Below the pieces are notes generated by a model. That model was not told the origin of the DNA, made no database searches, and saw only the letters and a program-made list of their open reading frames with translations. DNA of 64,000 nt from Streptomyces flavofungini (GTDB lineage: Bacteria > Actinomycetota > Actinomycetes > Streptomycetales > Streptomycetaceae), in assembly GCF_014650815.1 (NCBI RefSeq), contig NZ_BMVR01000021.1, positions 46,133 to 110,132 of the forward strand, written 5' to 3'. A program made the position numbers and the translations under genes. Positions 15,108 through 23,945 of this stretch are shown in pieces (positions within the stretch are counted from its first letter, which is position 1; each line of letters opens with the position of its first letter).

Positions 15108-16484
15108 ATGCCAGAGGGAGACTGTACGAAACGCCGAGCCCGCCTCGGCGAGGCCGTGACCGAGGCCGAGATAGAGGCCCTGGTGCGCGGCATCTGCTTC
15201 AAGACGGGCCCGCCCGCCGTCACCGGTGTGGAGCTGGAATGGCTCCTGCACACCCCGGACGCGCCCCGTACGCCCGTGTCGTCCGCCCGTGTCGAAGCAG
15301 CTCGCGCGGCACTGCGGACCAAGCCACTGCACTCGACGGTCACCGTCGAACCCGGCGGCCAGCTGGAGCTCAGCTCGCTTCCCGCCGCGTCCCTCATGGA
15401 GTGCGTGTCAGCCGTAGCGGCCGATCTGGCCGTCGTCCGCGACACGCTCGGCTCCTTGGATCTGACCCTCACCGGCCTCGGCGCCGACCCCTGGCGCGCG
15501 CCCGCCCGGATCCTGAACGAGCCGCGCTACGACGCGATGGAGTCGTGGTTCGACCGTACGGGCGAGGCCGGCCGGCGCATGATGTGCTCCACCGCGTCCG
15601 TGCAGATCTGCCTGGACGCCGGGTACGAGGAGCCCGGGCCGCTGGGTTACGCGCGCCGCTGGCGCCTGGCCCATCTGCTCGGCCCCGTACTGGTCGCCGC
15701 GTTCGCTAACTCCCCGCTGCAGGAGGGCCGTCGCACCGGCTGGCGCTCCACGCGCCAGGCCGTGTGGGCGGGCATCGACCCGGGCCGGTCGGGGGCGCCC
15801 GCCCTCGACGAGGAGCCACGGGCCGCGTGGACCCGGCACGCCCTGGACGCGCCGGTGATGTGCGTGCGCGGCGAACCCGCCGACGAGACGCCGTGGCTGG
15901 TTCCGGACGGCCTGAGCTTCCGGGCCTGGGCCCGCTCCTGCGCGCCGCGCCCGCCCACCCGGGCGGACCTCGACTACCACCTCACCACGCTGTTCCCGCC
16001 GGTCAGGCCGCGCGGCCACCTGGAGTTGCGGATGGTCGACGCGCAGCCGGGCGAGGACGGCTGGATCGTGCCGCTCGCGGTGACGAGCGCGCTGTTCGAC
16101 GACGCGGGCGCCGCCGAGACGGCCTACCGCACCGTCAAGCCGCTGGCCGAGCGCGCGGGTGCCACTCCGGCGCCGCACAGCCCGCTGTGGCTGGACGCGG
16201 CCCGCCACGGTCTCGCCGACCCGGAGCTGCACGAGGCCGCCACGGCCTGTTTCGCCGCCGCGCTCGACGCGCTGCCGAGGCTCGGCGCCGACAGTCACGT
16301 CCTGTCGGTCGTCGCGGCGCACGCCGACCGCTATGTGGCCCGCGGCCGCTGCCCCGCCGACGACCTGCTCGACGGGACACATCCGGACGGCGCAGGCCTG
16401 GACGGCACGCACCCGGACGGCGTGCCCCCGGACGGGACGCACGCGGACGGGACCCCTCTCTTCGGGAAGGACGCACACCGATGA
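15108..16484 (+). CDS. egtA: Glutamate-cysteine ligase EgtA (ergothioneine)
   Basis: A 458-aa member of the GCS2/EgtA class, which makes gamma-glutamylcysteine, the sulfur donor for EgtB. Recognisable blocks: GVELEWLLH near the start, VTVEPGGQLELSSLP (substrate-binding Glu), MMCSTASVQICLDAG and HLELRMVDAQPGEDGW near the C-terminal third. The ATG follows ACAGGAGGAC. It is the first gene of egtABCD, and its stop overlaps egtB by 4 nt. The C-terminal 30 residues are a degenerate repeat of DGTHPDG/ADG units, probably a non-functional tail that lengthened by slippage. Confidence 0.92.
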   Translation: MPEGDCTKRRARLGEAVTEAEIEALVRGICFKTGPPAVTGVELEWLLHTPDAPRTPVSSARVEAARAALRTKPLHSTVTVEPGGQLELSSLPAASLMECVSAVAADLAVVRDTLGSLDLTLTGLGADPWRAPARILNEPRYDAMESWFDRTGEAGRRMMCSTASVQICLDAGYEEPGPLGYARRWRLAHLLGPVLVAAFANSPLQEGRRTGWRSTRQAVWAGIDPGRSGAPALDEEPRAAWTRHALDAPVMCVRGEPADETPWLVPDGLSFRAWARSCAPRPPTRADLDYHLTTLFPPVRPRGHLELRMVDAQPGEDGWIVPLAVTSALFDDAGAAETAYRTVKPLAERAGATPAPHSPLWLDAARHGLADPELHEAATACFAAALDALPRLGADSHVLSVVAAHADRYVARGRCPADDLLDGTHPDGAGLDGTHPDGVPPDGTHADGTPLFGKDAHR

Positions 16485-17845
16485 CCGGTTCCACGACGGG
16501 ACCCAAGGACGGCTCCCCGACCGACCCCGAGGTGCTGCGGACCCGCGCGCAGAGCGCGCTGCTCGCCGCGCGCGAGCGCACCGCGCTGCTCACCTCCTGC
16601 GTCGAGGACGACGAACTCACCGCGCAGCACTCGCCGTTGATGTCCCCGCTGGTGTGGGACCTCGCCCACATCGGCAACCAGGAGGAGCAGTGGCTGCTGC
16701 GCGCCGTCGGCGGTCGTGCGGCCCTGCGGCCCGAGATCGACTCGCTGTACGACGCGTTCGAGCACCCCCGGGCCGCCCGGCCCTCGCTGCCGCTGCTCGC
16801 ACCCGACGAGGCCCGCCGGTACGCCTCCGACGTGCGGGGCCGCGCGCTCGACCTGCTGGAGAGCGCGCCGTTCCACGGCTCGCCGCTCACCGACGCGGGC
16901 TTCGCCTTCGGGATGATCGCGCAGCACGAACAGCAGCACGACGAGACGATGCTGATCACCCATCAGCTCCGGGCGGGCGCCCCCGCGCTCACCGCACCGG
17001 ACCCGGAACCGGCGCCGCCGTTCCCGGGCCCGTCCGAAGTCCTCGTGCCCGGCGGCCCGTTCATGATGGGCACGTCGGCCGAGCCGTGGGCGCTCGACAA
17101 CGAACGCCCCGCGCACCGGCGCCTGGTACCGCCGTACTTCATCGACACCACGCCGGTCACCAACGCCGCGTACCAGCGGTTCATCGACGACGGCGGGTAC
17201 GACGAGCCGCGCTGGTGGCACGAGCGCGGCTGGGAGGCGGTGCGCCGGGGCAAGCTGACGGCGCCGCTGTTCTGGCGGCGCGAGGCGGGCCAGTGGCTGC
17301 GGCGCCGGTTCGGCGCACTCGAACCGGTACCGGCCGACGAGCCGGTGCTGCACGTCAGTTGGTACGAGGCGGACGCGTACGCGCGCTGGGCCGGGCGGCG
17401 CCTGCCGACCGAGGCCGAGTGGGAGAAGGCCGCGCGGCACCACCCGGGCGAGGACCGGTCGCTGCGCTACCCCTGGGGCGACGCGGACCCGACCCCGGAG
17501 CGGGCGAACCTGGGCCAGCGGCATCTGCGCCCGGCGCCCGCGGGCAGCTACCCGCTGGGCGCGTCACCGCTCGGCGTAAGGCAGTTGATCGGCGACGTGT
17601 GGGAGTGGACGGCGAGCGACTTCCTGCCCTACCCGGGCTTCGTCGCGTTCCCCTACCGCGAGTACTCGGAGGTGTTCTTCGGCGGCGACTACAAGGTGCT
17701 GCGCGGCGGCGCCTTCTCCGTCGACGCGGTGGCGTGCCGGGGCACGTTCCGCAACTGGGACCACCCGGTGCGGCGGCAGATCTTCTCCGGTTTCCGCACG
17801 GCGCGCGACGTCACGGCCGCCGAGACCGCCGAAGGAGCGCTCTGA
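16481..17845 (+). CDS. egtB: Hercynine oxygenase EgtB
   Basis: A 454-aa non-haem iron sulfoxide synthase joining gamma-glutamylcysteine to hercynine. The N-terminal DinB-like domain carries the iron ligands: His in VWDLAHIGNQEEQWLL and HEQQHDE (H-x3-H-x-E). The C-terminal FGE-sulfatase domain starts at VLVPGGPFMMGT and includes RLPTEAEWEKAARH and a final RGGAFSVDAVACRGTFRNWDHP. The start codon overlaps the egtA stop (ATGA) and its stop overlaps egtC by 1 nt (TGATG), indicating tight translational coupling. Confidence 0.94.
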   Translation: MTGSTTGPKDGSPTDPEVLRTRAQSALLAARERTALLTSCVEDDELTAQHSPLMSPLVWDLAHIGNQEEQWLLRAVGGRAALRPEIDSLYDAFEHPRAARPSLPLLAPDEARRYASDVRGRALDLLESAPFHGSPLTDAGFAFGMIAQHEQQHDETMLITHQLRAGAPALTAPDPEPAPPFPGPSEVLVPGGPFMMGTSAEPWALDNERPAHRRLVPPYFIDTTPVTNAAYQRFIDDGGYDEPRWWHERGWEAVRRGKLTAPLFWRREAGQWLRRRFGALEPVPADEPVLHVSWYEADAYARWAGRRLPTEAEWEKAARHHPGEDRSLRYPWGDADPTPERANLGQRHLRPAPAGSYPLGASPLGVRQLIGDVWEWTASDFLPYPGFVAFPYREYSEVFFGGDYKVLRGGAFSVDAVACRGTFRNWDHPVRRQIFSGFRTARDVTAAETAEGAL

Positions 17846-18600
17846 TGTGCCGTCATCTCGCCTTTCTTGGCGAGCCCGAGGCCCTCGGCGCCCTTCTCGT
17901 GGAGCCCGCACACAGCCTGTTCCGGCAGTCGTGGGCGCCGCGCAGACAGCGGCACGGCACGGTCAACGCGGACGGTTTCGGCGTGGGCTGGTACGCCCAG
18001 GGCGATCCGGTGCCGGCGCGCTACCGCAGGTCCGTGCCGATCTGGGGCGACCAGTCCTTCGCCGACCTGGCCCGGGTGGTGCGCTCGGGCGCGGTGCTCG
18101 CCGCGGTGCGGGACGCCACCGAGGCGGGCGCGGACGGGGAGGCCGCGGCGGCGCCGTTCACCGCGGGGCCCTGGCTGTTCAGCCACAACGGCGCGGTGTC
18201 CGGCTGGCCGGATTCGCTCGCCGCGGTCGCGACCACGCTGCCGCCCGCCGACCTGCTGTCCCTGGAGGCGCGCTGCGACTCGGCGCTGGTGTGGGCGCTG
18301 GTCCTGGAACGCCTGCGGCGCGGCGACGAGGCCGCGCAGGCGCTCGGCGACATCACCGTGGAGGTCGCCCGCGCGGCGCCCGCCTCGCGCCTGAACCTGC
18401 TCCTGACCGACGGCGAGACGATCGCCGCGACGGCCTGGGGCGACACCCTCTGGTACCTCACGGAGCCCGGCCGCCGCACCGTGGTGGCCTCCGAGCCGTA
18501 CGACGACGACCCGGCCTGGCGCGAGGTGCCCGACCGCACCCTGCTCGCCGCCACGAGCACCGACATCCTGCTGACCCCGCTCAAGGAGCCCACCGCGTGA
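17845..18600 (+). CDS. egtC: Gamma-glutamyl-hercynylcysteine sulfoxide amidohydrolase EgtC
   Basis: A 251-aa class II glutamine amidotransferase-like hydrolase. The N-terminal Cys2 nucleophile is present (MCRHLAFLG), with the supporting motifs NADGFGVGWY, FSHNGAVSGW and DSALVWALVLERL. It removes the glutamyl group from the EgtB product. The gene is coupled to both neighbours by overlapping stop and start codons. Confidence 0.93.
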   Translation: MCRHLAFLGEPEALGALLVEPAHSLFRQSWAPRRQRHGTVNADGFGVGWYAQGDPVPARYRRSVPIWGDQSFADLARVVRSGAVLAAVRDATEAGADGEAAAAPFTAGPWLFSHNGAVSGWPDSLAAVATTLPPADLLSLEARCDSALVWALVLERLRRGDEAAQALGDITVEVARAAPASRLNLLLTDGETIAATAWGDTLWYLTEPGRRTVVASEPYDDDPAWREVPDRTLLAATSTDILLTPLKEPTA

Positions 18601-19559
18601 GCCCGTTCCTGCTGACCCGCACCCTGCCCGAGGACGCCGCGGGCGCGGCCCTGCGCGCCGACGTCCTGCACGGCCTCACCCGGACCCCCAAGTCGCTGCC
18701 GCCCAAGTGGTTCTACGACGCCCGCGGCAGCGCCCTGTTCGACGAGATCACCACCCTGCCCGAGTACTACCCCACGCGCGCCGAGCGGGAGATCCTGGTC
18801 GACCGGGCCGCCGAGATCGCCGCGGCGACGGGCGCGCGCACCCTGGTCGAACTGGGCTCGGGCTCCTCCGACAAGACCCGGCACCTGATCGACGCGATGC
18901 CCGAGCTGCACACCTACGTGCCGGTCGACGTCAGTGAGTCCGCCCTCACCGGCGCGGCGAACACACTGATCGCCGAGCGGCCCGCCCTCGACGTGCACGC
19001 CCTCATCGCCGACTTCACCCGCGGCCTCGCCCTGCCCGGCACGCCGGGCCCGCGCCTGGTCGCGTTCCTCGGCGGCACCATCGGCAACCTCCTGCCCGCC
19101 GAGCGCGCCGCGTTCCTGACGTCGGTACGCGGCCTCCTCTCCCCCGGCGACGCGCTGCTCCTCGGCACGGACCTGGTCAAGGACGAGGGGGTCCTCGTAG
19201 CGGCGTACGACGACACGACGGGCGTGACCGCCGCCTTCAACAAGAACGTCCTGCACGTCATCAACCGCGAACTGGGCGCCGACTTCGACCCCGACGCGTA
19301 CGCCCACGTCGCCGTCTGGGACCGCGCCCGGGAGTGGATCGAAATGCGCCTGCGTTCCCGCGCCGCCCAGACGGTCAAGGTCCCGGCCCTCGACCTGGCA
19401 GTCCACTTCGAGGAGGGCGAGGACCTCCGCACGGAGATCTCAGCGAAGTTCCGCGAGGAGGTGGTGAAGTCGGAACTGGCGGCTGCGGACTTGTCGCTGA
19501 CGCACTGGTGGACGGACGAACGCGCGCGCTTCGCGCTGTCGCTGAGCACACCGGCGTAG
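18597..19559 (+). CDS. egtD: Histidine N-alpha-methyltransferase EgtD
   Basis: A 320-aa SAM-dependent enzyme that trimethylates histidine to hercynine. Motifs: PPKWFYDARGSALFDEIT (EgtD N-terminal signature), TLVELGSGSSDKTRHLIDAM (SAM loop), AFLGGTIGNLLPAERAAFL and YDDTTGVTAAFNKNVLHVINRELGADF. The GTG start overlaps the egtC stop (GTGA). No C-S lyase (egtE) follows, as in other actinobacterial loci where that step is supplied elsewhere. Confidence 0.94.
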   Translation: MSPFLLTRTLPEDAAGAALRADVLHGLTRTPKSLPPKWFYDARGSALFDEITTLPEYYPTRAEREILVDRAAEIAAATGARTLVELGSGSSDKTRHLIDAMPELHTYVPVDVSESALTGAANTLIAERPALDVHALIADFTRGLALPGTPGPRLVAFLGGTIGNLLPAERAAFLTSVRGLLSPGDALLLGTDLVKDEGVLVAAYDDTTGVTAAFNKNVLHVINRELGADFDPDAYAHVAVWDRAREWIEMRLRSRAAQTVKVPALDLAVHFEEGEDLRTEISAKFREEVVKSELAAADLSLTHWWTDERARFALSLSTPA

Positions 19560-19585
19560 CTCTGCCGCCGACCGTGGTGGGCAGT

Positions 19586-19651
19586 CGTGCCGCAGAGCGG
19601 CACGGGTGGGCACAGCCGCCGGTGCCGGGCGCGGCACGTGCCACGCCCGGC
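19586..19651. terminator. Double hairpin between egtD and solute-binding gene
   Basis: Hairpin 1 is CGTGCCG/CGGCACG at 19586-19604. Hairpin 2 (19624-19651) is a 28-bp near-perfect inverted repeat, GCCGGGCG with CGCCCGGC enclosing GGCAC/GTGCC. Both lie between convergent stops and probably act bidirectionally. Confidence 0.65.
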
Positions 19652-19660
19652 TGACCGGCC

Positions 19661-20944
19661 TCACGACCCGGTCGTGTCCAACGCCTTGGTGATCCGGCCG
19701 GAGGCCAGCTTGGCCTCGCGGGCCGGATCACCCCCGCCCAGCACCTTGGACATATAAGCCTTGATCGGATTGTCCGCCTCCACGGCCGCCCACGCGGGCG
19801 ACTTGGGCGTGGCCCGCCCCCGGGCCGCCCCCGCGGCCATCGCCGCAACCCCGGCCTCCCCGGAGACGACGGACGCCAACGTCGTCTTGTTCGGCACGTA
19901 GTCCATCGTCCGGGCCAGATCCGTCTGCCACTTCTCCCCCGCGAGGGCCTTGACGACCTCCACCGCCCCCTTCCGCTCATCGGTCCCGTCACGCACGACG
20001 AGATCGGACCCTCCGGTGAAGACGGCACCGGGCTTGCCGGCGGTCTTGCCGGGGATGGGGAAGTACCCGAGCTTCCCCTTGAGCTCGGGGTTCTTGGCCT
20101 CGATGGCACGCGCGGTGCCGGGCACGGCGATGATCTGGGCGACGTCCCCCTTGGCGAACACCCCGGACTGCGGCGGATGCTCCTCGTCGGCGTCGGGCGG
20201 CCCGTCGCCGAGCGCCTGGAGCTGCCGGTAGAACTCCATCCCGCGCAGCGCGGCGGGCGTGTCGAGGGTGCCCTGCCAGGAGCCGGACTTCTCCCCCTTG
20301 GCGAGGTCACCGCCCTCGTCCCAGATGAATCCGGCGAGCGTGTACCAGTCCTGACCGGCCAGGTAGAGCCCCTGGGTGCCGCCGGAGTCGAGCCGCCGGG
20401 TGTCGGCGAGCCACTGCTGGCGCGTCTTCGGGGGCTGCTTGATCCCGGCCTGTGCGAACAGGTCCTTGTGGTAGATGACGACGCGGTTGGCGGCGTACCA
20501 GGGGATGCCGTACTGGCCGCCGTCGTAGCGGCCCGGCTCGGCGAGGCCGGGCAGCCAGTCCTCCATGCCGAGGTCGCGGGCGGACTCCAGGGTGAGGTCC
20601 TCCAGGCCGCCCTGGTCGACGTACTGGGCGACCTGGGTGTTGCCGACCTCGATGACGTCCGGCCCGTCGTCGTCCTTCAGGGCGGCCTTGACCTTCTCGC
20701 CGATGCCGGTCCACTCCTGGACGCGGACGTCGAGGTCGAGGCTGCCGTGCCGCTTCTCGAAGTCCGCCGTGAACCGCTTCACGAAGGCGTCCGACGCGCT
20801 GCCCCGCATGAGCCACACCTGCACGGTGCTGCGGTCGTCCCCGCCGCCGGGCAGATGGCCGCAGCCGGGCAGCAGGGCGGTGGCGGCGAGGGCCAGGGTC
20901 AGGGACAGGGAGATGCGGAGGCGGCGGCGGTTCACGTCGGTCAC
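19661..20944 (-). CDS. ABC-transporter extracellular sugar-binding lipoprotein
   Basis: A family 1 solute-binding protein of 427 aa (GTG 20944) or 424 aa (GTG 20935). Signal peptide with lipobox LALAATALLPGC, then QVWLMRGSASDAFVKRFTADFEKRH, DDGPDVIEVGNTQVAQYVDQGGL and FAKGDVAQIIAVPGTARAI, typical of sugar-binding lipoproteins. No permease or ATPase gene is adjacent, so it would share a system encoded elsewhere, for example one using the MsiK ATPase. A DasR-type site lies 73-86 bp upstream, which points to amino-sugar or chitin-derived substrates; that part is inference. Confidence 0.85.
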   Translation of the reverse strand: MTDVNRRRLRISLSLTLALAATALLPGCGHLPGGGDDRSTVQVWLMRGSASDAFVKRFTADFEKRHGSLDLDVRVQEWTGIGEKVKAALKDDDGPDVIEVGNTQVAQYVDQGGLEDLTLESARDLGMEDWLPGLAEPGRYDGGQYGIPWYAANRVVIYHKDLFAQAGIKQPPKTRQQWLADTRRLDSGGTQGLYLAGQDWYTLAGFIWDEGGDLAKGEKSGSWQGTLDTPAALRGMEFYRQLQALGDGPPDADEEHPPQSGVFAKGDVAQIIAVPGTARAIEAKNPELKGKLGYFPIPGKTAGKPGAVFTGGSDLVVRDGTDERKGAVEVVKALAGEKWQTDLARTMDYVPNKTTLASVVSGEAGVAAMAAGAARGRATPKSPAWAAVEADNPIKAYMSKVLGGGDPAREAKLASGRITKALDTTGS

Positions 20945-21016
20945 TTTCTGCCTGCGGACAGGGCGGGGGAAGCCCGACGTGGGGAAGAGCAGAAGCTCGA
21001 ACGGGTGTGCAGGATT

Positions 21017-21030
21017 TTGGTATGGACCAA
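21017..21030. promoter_or_regulatory. DasR-like operator (dre)
   Basis: TTGGTATGGACCAA is a dyad with TTGGT/ACCAA arms. Against the known DasR core TGGTCTAGACCA it matches 10 of 12 positions (TGGTATGGACCA). It is placed 73 bp upstream of the solute-binding lipoprotein start, where repression would act. DasR represses chitin and GlcNAc uptake genes and responds to GlcN-6-P. Confidence 0.6.
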
Positions 21031-21210
21031 CCCCTCGGTCAAGGGGTGTGCACCGATCCGTGACACTTCGGTGGACAGGCGCACACAGATTCCCGGCAGT
21101 TCCGTCGTGAGTCCCCCACACACATCCGGCCCGTCCGCCGACAGGCCCCCACCCGCCCCCGGCACTACCGTGGAGGGCACCGCAACGCCGCGGAGAGGAG
21201 AAGCCCGCTC

Positions 21211-21426
21211 ATGTCCGACCACACCTACCGGGTCACCGAGATCGTCGGCACCTCGCACGAAGGCGTCGACCAGGCCATCCGCAACGGCATCGAACGCGCC
21301 TCACAGACCCTGCGCGGCCTGGACTGGTTCGAGGTCACCCAGGTGCGCGGCCACATCGAGGACGGTCAGATCAAGCACTACCAGGTCGGCCTGAAGGTCG
21401 GTTTCCGCCTGGAGGACTCGGCCTGA
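21211..21426 (+). CDS. Dodecin family flavin-binding protein
   Basis: A 71-aa dodecin: YRVTEIVGTSHEGVDQAIRNGIERASQTLRGLDWFEVTQVRGHIEDG and so on. It has the conserved Trp (W38, flavin stacking) in LDWFEV and the closing HYQVGLKVGFRLE strand. Dodecins form hollow dodecamers that store and protect flavins. The ATG follows GGAGAGGAGAAG. It stands alone, divergent from the sugar-binding lipoprotein. Confidence 0.92.
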   Translation: MSDHTYRVTEIVGTSHEGVDQAIRNGIERASQTLRGLDWFEVTQVRGHIEDGQIKHYQVGLKVGFRLEDSA

Positions 21427-21514
21427 GCCACCGGGCCCCGGCACGACCCGCCCCGCACCCGCACCCGCGGCCTGCACATCACGTACAGCCCGGGCGTCAC
21501 GTACAGCCCGCCCG

Positions 21515-22033
21515 TCACGTACGGCCGTCGCGCTCCTGTGCGTCCCGCAGTTCCGCGGACGCGCTGCCCCACCGCGCCCGCACCACCGCGAACCCGGCCC
21601 GCTCGGCATCGACGCACACCAACTCGTCGTCGTCCACGAGCATCCGGATCTCGCGGTCGCGGGCGAGCCGGCGCAGCGCCTCCAGCTTGGTGCGGCGCGC
21701 GGGCCGCCGGTCGTGGTCGGGCCGCATCCGGATCGGCCCGGCGGGCAGCCCCTGCGCGGCCAGCCACGCCTCGGTGTCGACGCGGCAGCGCTCGGGCCGC
21801 CCGGTGAGGTAGACGAGGTCGCACTCCTCGGCGCTGTCCAGGGCGAGCCGCACGCCGCGCGGCAGCGGCGGGTCGTGCGGGGCCGCGGCGAAGAACGCCG
21901 CCCAGTCACGCGGCCGACGCTCCAGGAAGTGCTGGCGGTGCGCGGTGTCCGCGAGGGTGCCGTCGAGGTCGAACACGGCCAGGGGCCGCTCGGCCGCGGT
22001 GCCGTCGGGCTTCGGGCTCTTGTCGTGCGTCAC
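21515..22033 (-). CDS. HAD-superfamily phosphatase (PNK-phosphatase-like)
   Basis: A 172-aa HAD protein. Motif I is LAVFDLDGTLADTAHR (nucleophile Asp and acid/base Asp), motif II is DLVYLTGRPERCR (Thr), and motif III/IV ends with REIRMLVDDDELVCVDAERAG (metal Asp). The T-G-R-P-E loop and small cap resemble the phosphatase domain of polynucleotide kinase-phosphatases; substrate unknown. The GTG at 22033 is chosen, since upstream frame text is antisense to the divergent monooxygenase gene. The intergenic gap to that gene is about 100 bp. Confidence 0.75.
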   Translation of the reverse strand: MTHDKSPKPDGTAAERPLAVFDLDGTLADTAHRQHFLERRPRDWAAFFAAAPHDPPLPRGVRLALDSAEECDLVYLTGRPERCRVDTEAWLAAQGLPAGPIRMRPDHDRRPARRTKLEALRRLARDREIRMLVDDDELVCVDAERAGFAVVRARWGSASAELRDAQERDGRT

Positions 22034-22133
22034 GGCGTCAGCGTACGGAACGAAACGCAGCTGGTGGCCCCGGAGCGTGGGGACGACTGAACCGTGCTCC
22101 GGCAGGCGCGGCGGGAGCGGGACGGAGGACGAG

Positions 22134-23379
22134 GTGCGCGGGATCGCCATTGTGGGGGCGGGGCAGGCGGGGCTGCAGTTGGGGCTCGGGCTGCTGGCGG
22201 CCGGACATCGGGTCACGCTGGTCGCCGAGCGACACCCGGAGGAGGTGCGGGGCGGGCGGGTCACCTCGACCCAGCTCATGTTCGGCCCGGCCCTGCGCAT
22301 CGAACGGGCGGCAGGGCTCGCGCTCTGGGACGACGCCGCGCCCGTGATGCCGGGGTTCGAGCTCAGCCACTGGGAGCCGGACGGGCAACCGGAGGCGCCG
22401 GTGCACCGGTTCACCGCGCCGTTCGACGACGAGGTGCGCTCCGTGGATCAGCGGGTCAAGCCGGCCGCCTGGCTCGAACTGTTCGAAGAGCGGGGCGGGC
22501 GCGCGGAGTACCGGTCCGTCGGCCCCGCCGACGTGGCCGCCCTCGCCGCCGCCCACGACCTGACCGTGCTCGCCACCGGGCGCGGGCAGCTCTCCGCGCT
22601 CTTCGGCCAGGACCCGTCCTGGCCGGTCCAACGACCGCCCGCCGCGCACCCTCGCCTGCTTCTACGTGCGCGGCGTCGCACACGACGCATCGGACCCGGC
22701 CGCGGGCCGCGTCCGGACCACCGGCGTGCCGCCCGCGGGCGACATCATCATCATGCGGGCGCTCACGGTCAGCGGGCCCTGCGACATCGTGCTGTTCGAG
22801 GGACGGTGGGACGGGGCCTACGACTGCTGGAGCGACCGCCCCGGCGCCGCCGAGGGCCGGCGCCGCGCCCTCGACCTGCTGCGTACGTACGCGCCGTGGG
22901 AGTGCGAGCGCTTCCGCCGCACCGAACCCACCGACCCCGGCGCCGCCCTGTACGGCGCGATCACCCCGACGGTCCGCCGCCCCGTGGCCCACGTGGACGG
23001 CGGCCGCCCGGTCCTCGGCATGGCGGACGCCCTCGCCGTCCACGACCCGATCACCGGCCAGGGCGCGAACAACGCCGCGCGGGCGGCGGCCTGTTACCTC
23101 ACCGCCATCCTCGATCGCGGGGACCGCCCCTTCGACGAGCCGTGGATGCGGGCGGCCTTCGCCACCTACTGGGCGGACGCCCGGCACACGCACGCCTTCA
23201 CCGAGTTCATGCTGCGCGAGCCGCCGCCCGAGCAGGTGCGGCGCGCCATCGAGACCGCCTTCGACCACCCGGAGGTCGCCCACCGGTTCGCCAACGGCTA
23301 CGCCGATCCGTCGACGTACCGCGAGTGGCTGCTGGATCCGGACGGCGCCGCCGCCTATCCGGGCCGGTTCGACACGTAG
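22134..23379 (+). pseudogene. Styrene/indole monooxygenase (StyA-like) flavoprotein gene split by one frameshift
   Basis: An FAD-dependent StyA-type monooxygenase. The 5' part (22134 to about 22640) encodes IAIVGAGQAGLQLGLGLLAAGH (FAD loop) through DLTVLATGRGQLSALFGQDPSW. The remainder, in the +1 frame (from about 22640 to the TAG at 23377), encodes TLACFYVRGVAHDASDP...VSGPCDIVLFEGRWDGAYDCW...MADALAVHDPITGQGANNAARAA and the C-terminus. Dropping one C from the CCC at 22638-22640 restores a continuous 414-aa family-length protein. The GTG at 22134 follows GGAGGACGAG. The change is either a real inactivating indel or a base-call error. Confidence 0.78.
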
Positions 23380-23384
23380 CCGCC

Positions 23385-23945
23385 CTACCTGGTGGACCCA
23401 CGTTTCGGGGTGGGTTCGGATACGGGAACGACGTTGCCCGCCGCGTTGCAGCGGACGGTCCAGGGCGCGTCATAGCCCTCCTCGTAGACCCGTACGTCCA
23501 CGTCGGGGGGTTGTCTGCCGTCGGCGACCCGGGCGTTGGCCGCGGTGCAGATGATCTGGCTGAGGCCGAGACCGCCGCCACCGGTCGTCTGTGCCACCGG
23601 CACCGGCAGCCGCAGATCCACGGCACCGTCGGCGACCCGCGCGAGCAACCGCCCGTGGATCGGGGGTACTTCGGTGATCAGGCCGCGGGCGCGTTCGGCG
23701 GCGTCGGGGCCTTTGAGGAGCAGGTCGAGTGCCTGTTGCGGGGTCGCGGAGGTGTCGGTCTCGCGGGTGACGGCCTGGATGCCGTACGGGCTGACGAAGT
23801 AGAGCTGGACGAAGTGGCCCGCGGATCCCGGTTCGCGCAGGCCGGATGCCGGGGCCCCGGCCCGGACCGGACCGGTGGAACCGACACCGCAGCCCGCCGA
23901 AAGGACACCCAACACCACGGCAACACAGGCAAGTTGACACCTCAC
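23385..23945 (-). CDS. GerMN-domain lipoprotein
   Basis: A 186-aa lipoprotein. The lipobox is VVLGVLSAGC with Cys19. The mature domain FVQLYFVSPYGIQAVTRETDT, then QQALDLLLKGP, then GRLLARVADGAVDLRLP is a GerMN (sporulation/germination) module as found in LpqB-like proteins. The GTG start overlaps the kinase stop by 1 nt (TAGTG), making it the third gene of a regulator-kinase-lipoprotein operon. By analogy with MtrAB-LpqB and CseA-CseBC it probably modulates the kinase at the outer membrane face. Confidence 0.8.
   Translation of the reverse strand: MRCQLACVAVVLGVLSAGCGVGSTGPVRAGAPASGLREPGSAGHFVQLYFVSPYGIQAVTRETDTSATPQQALDLLLKGPDAAERARGLITEVPPIHGRLLARVADGAVDLRLPVPVAQTTGGGGLGLSQIICTAANARVADGRQPPDVDVRVYEEGYDAPWTVRCNAAGNVVPVSEPTPKRGSTR

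Noticed and set aside
16370..16460. CRISPR-like short repeats
   Set aside because: These are in-frame codon repeats (DGTHPDG) at the end of egtA, without regular spacers.
19661..20944. Complete sugar ABC operon
   Set aside because: No permease or ATPase genes lie on either side; the binding-protein gene is alone.
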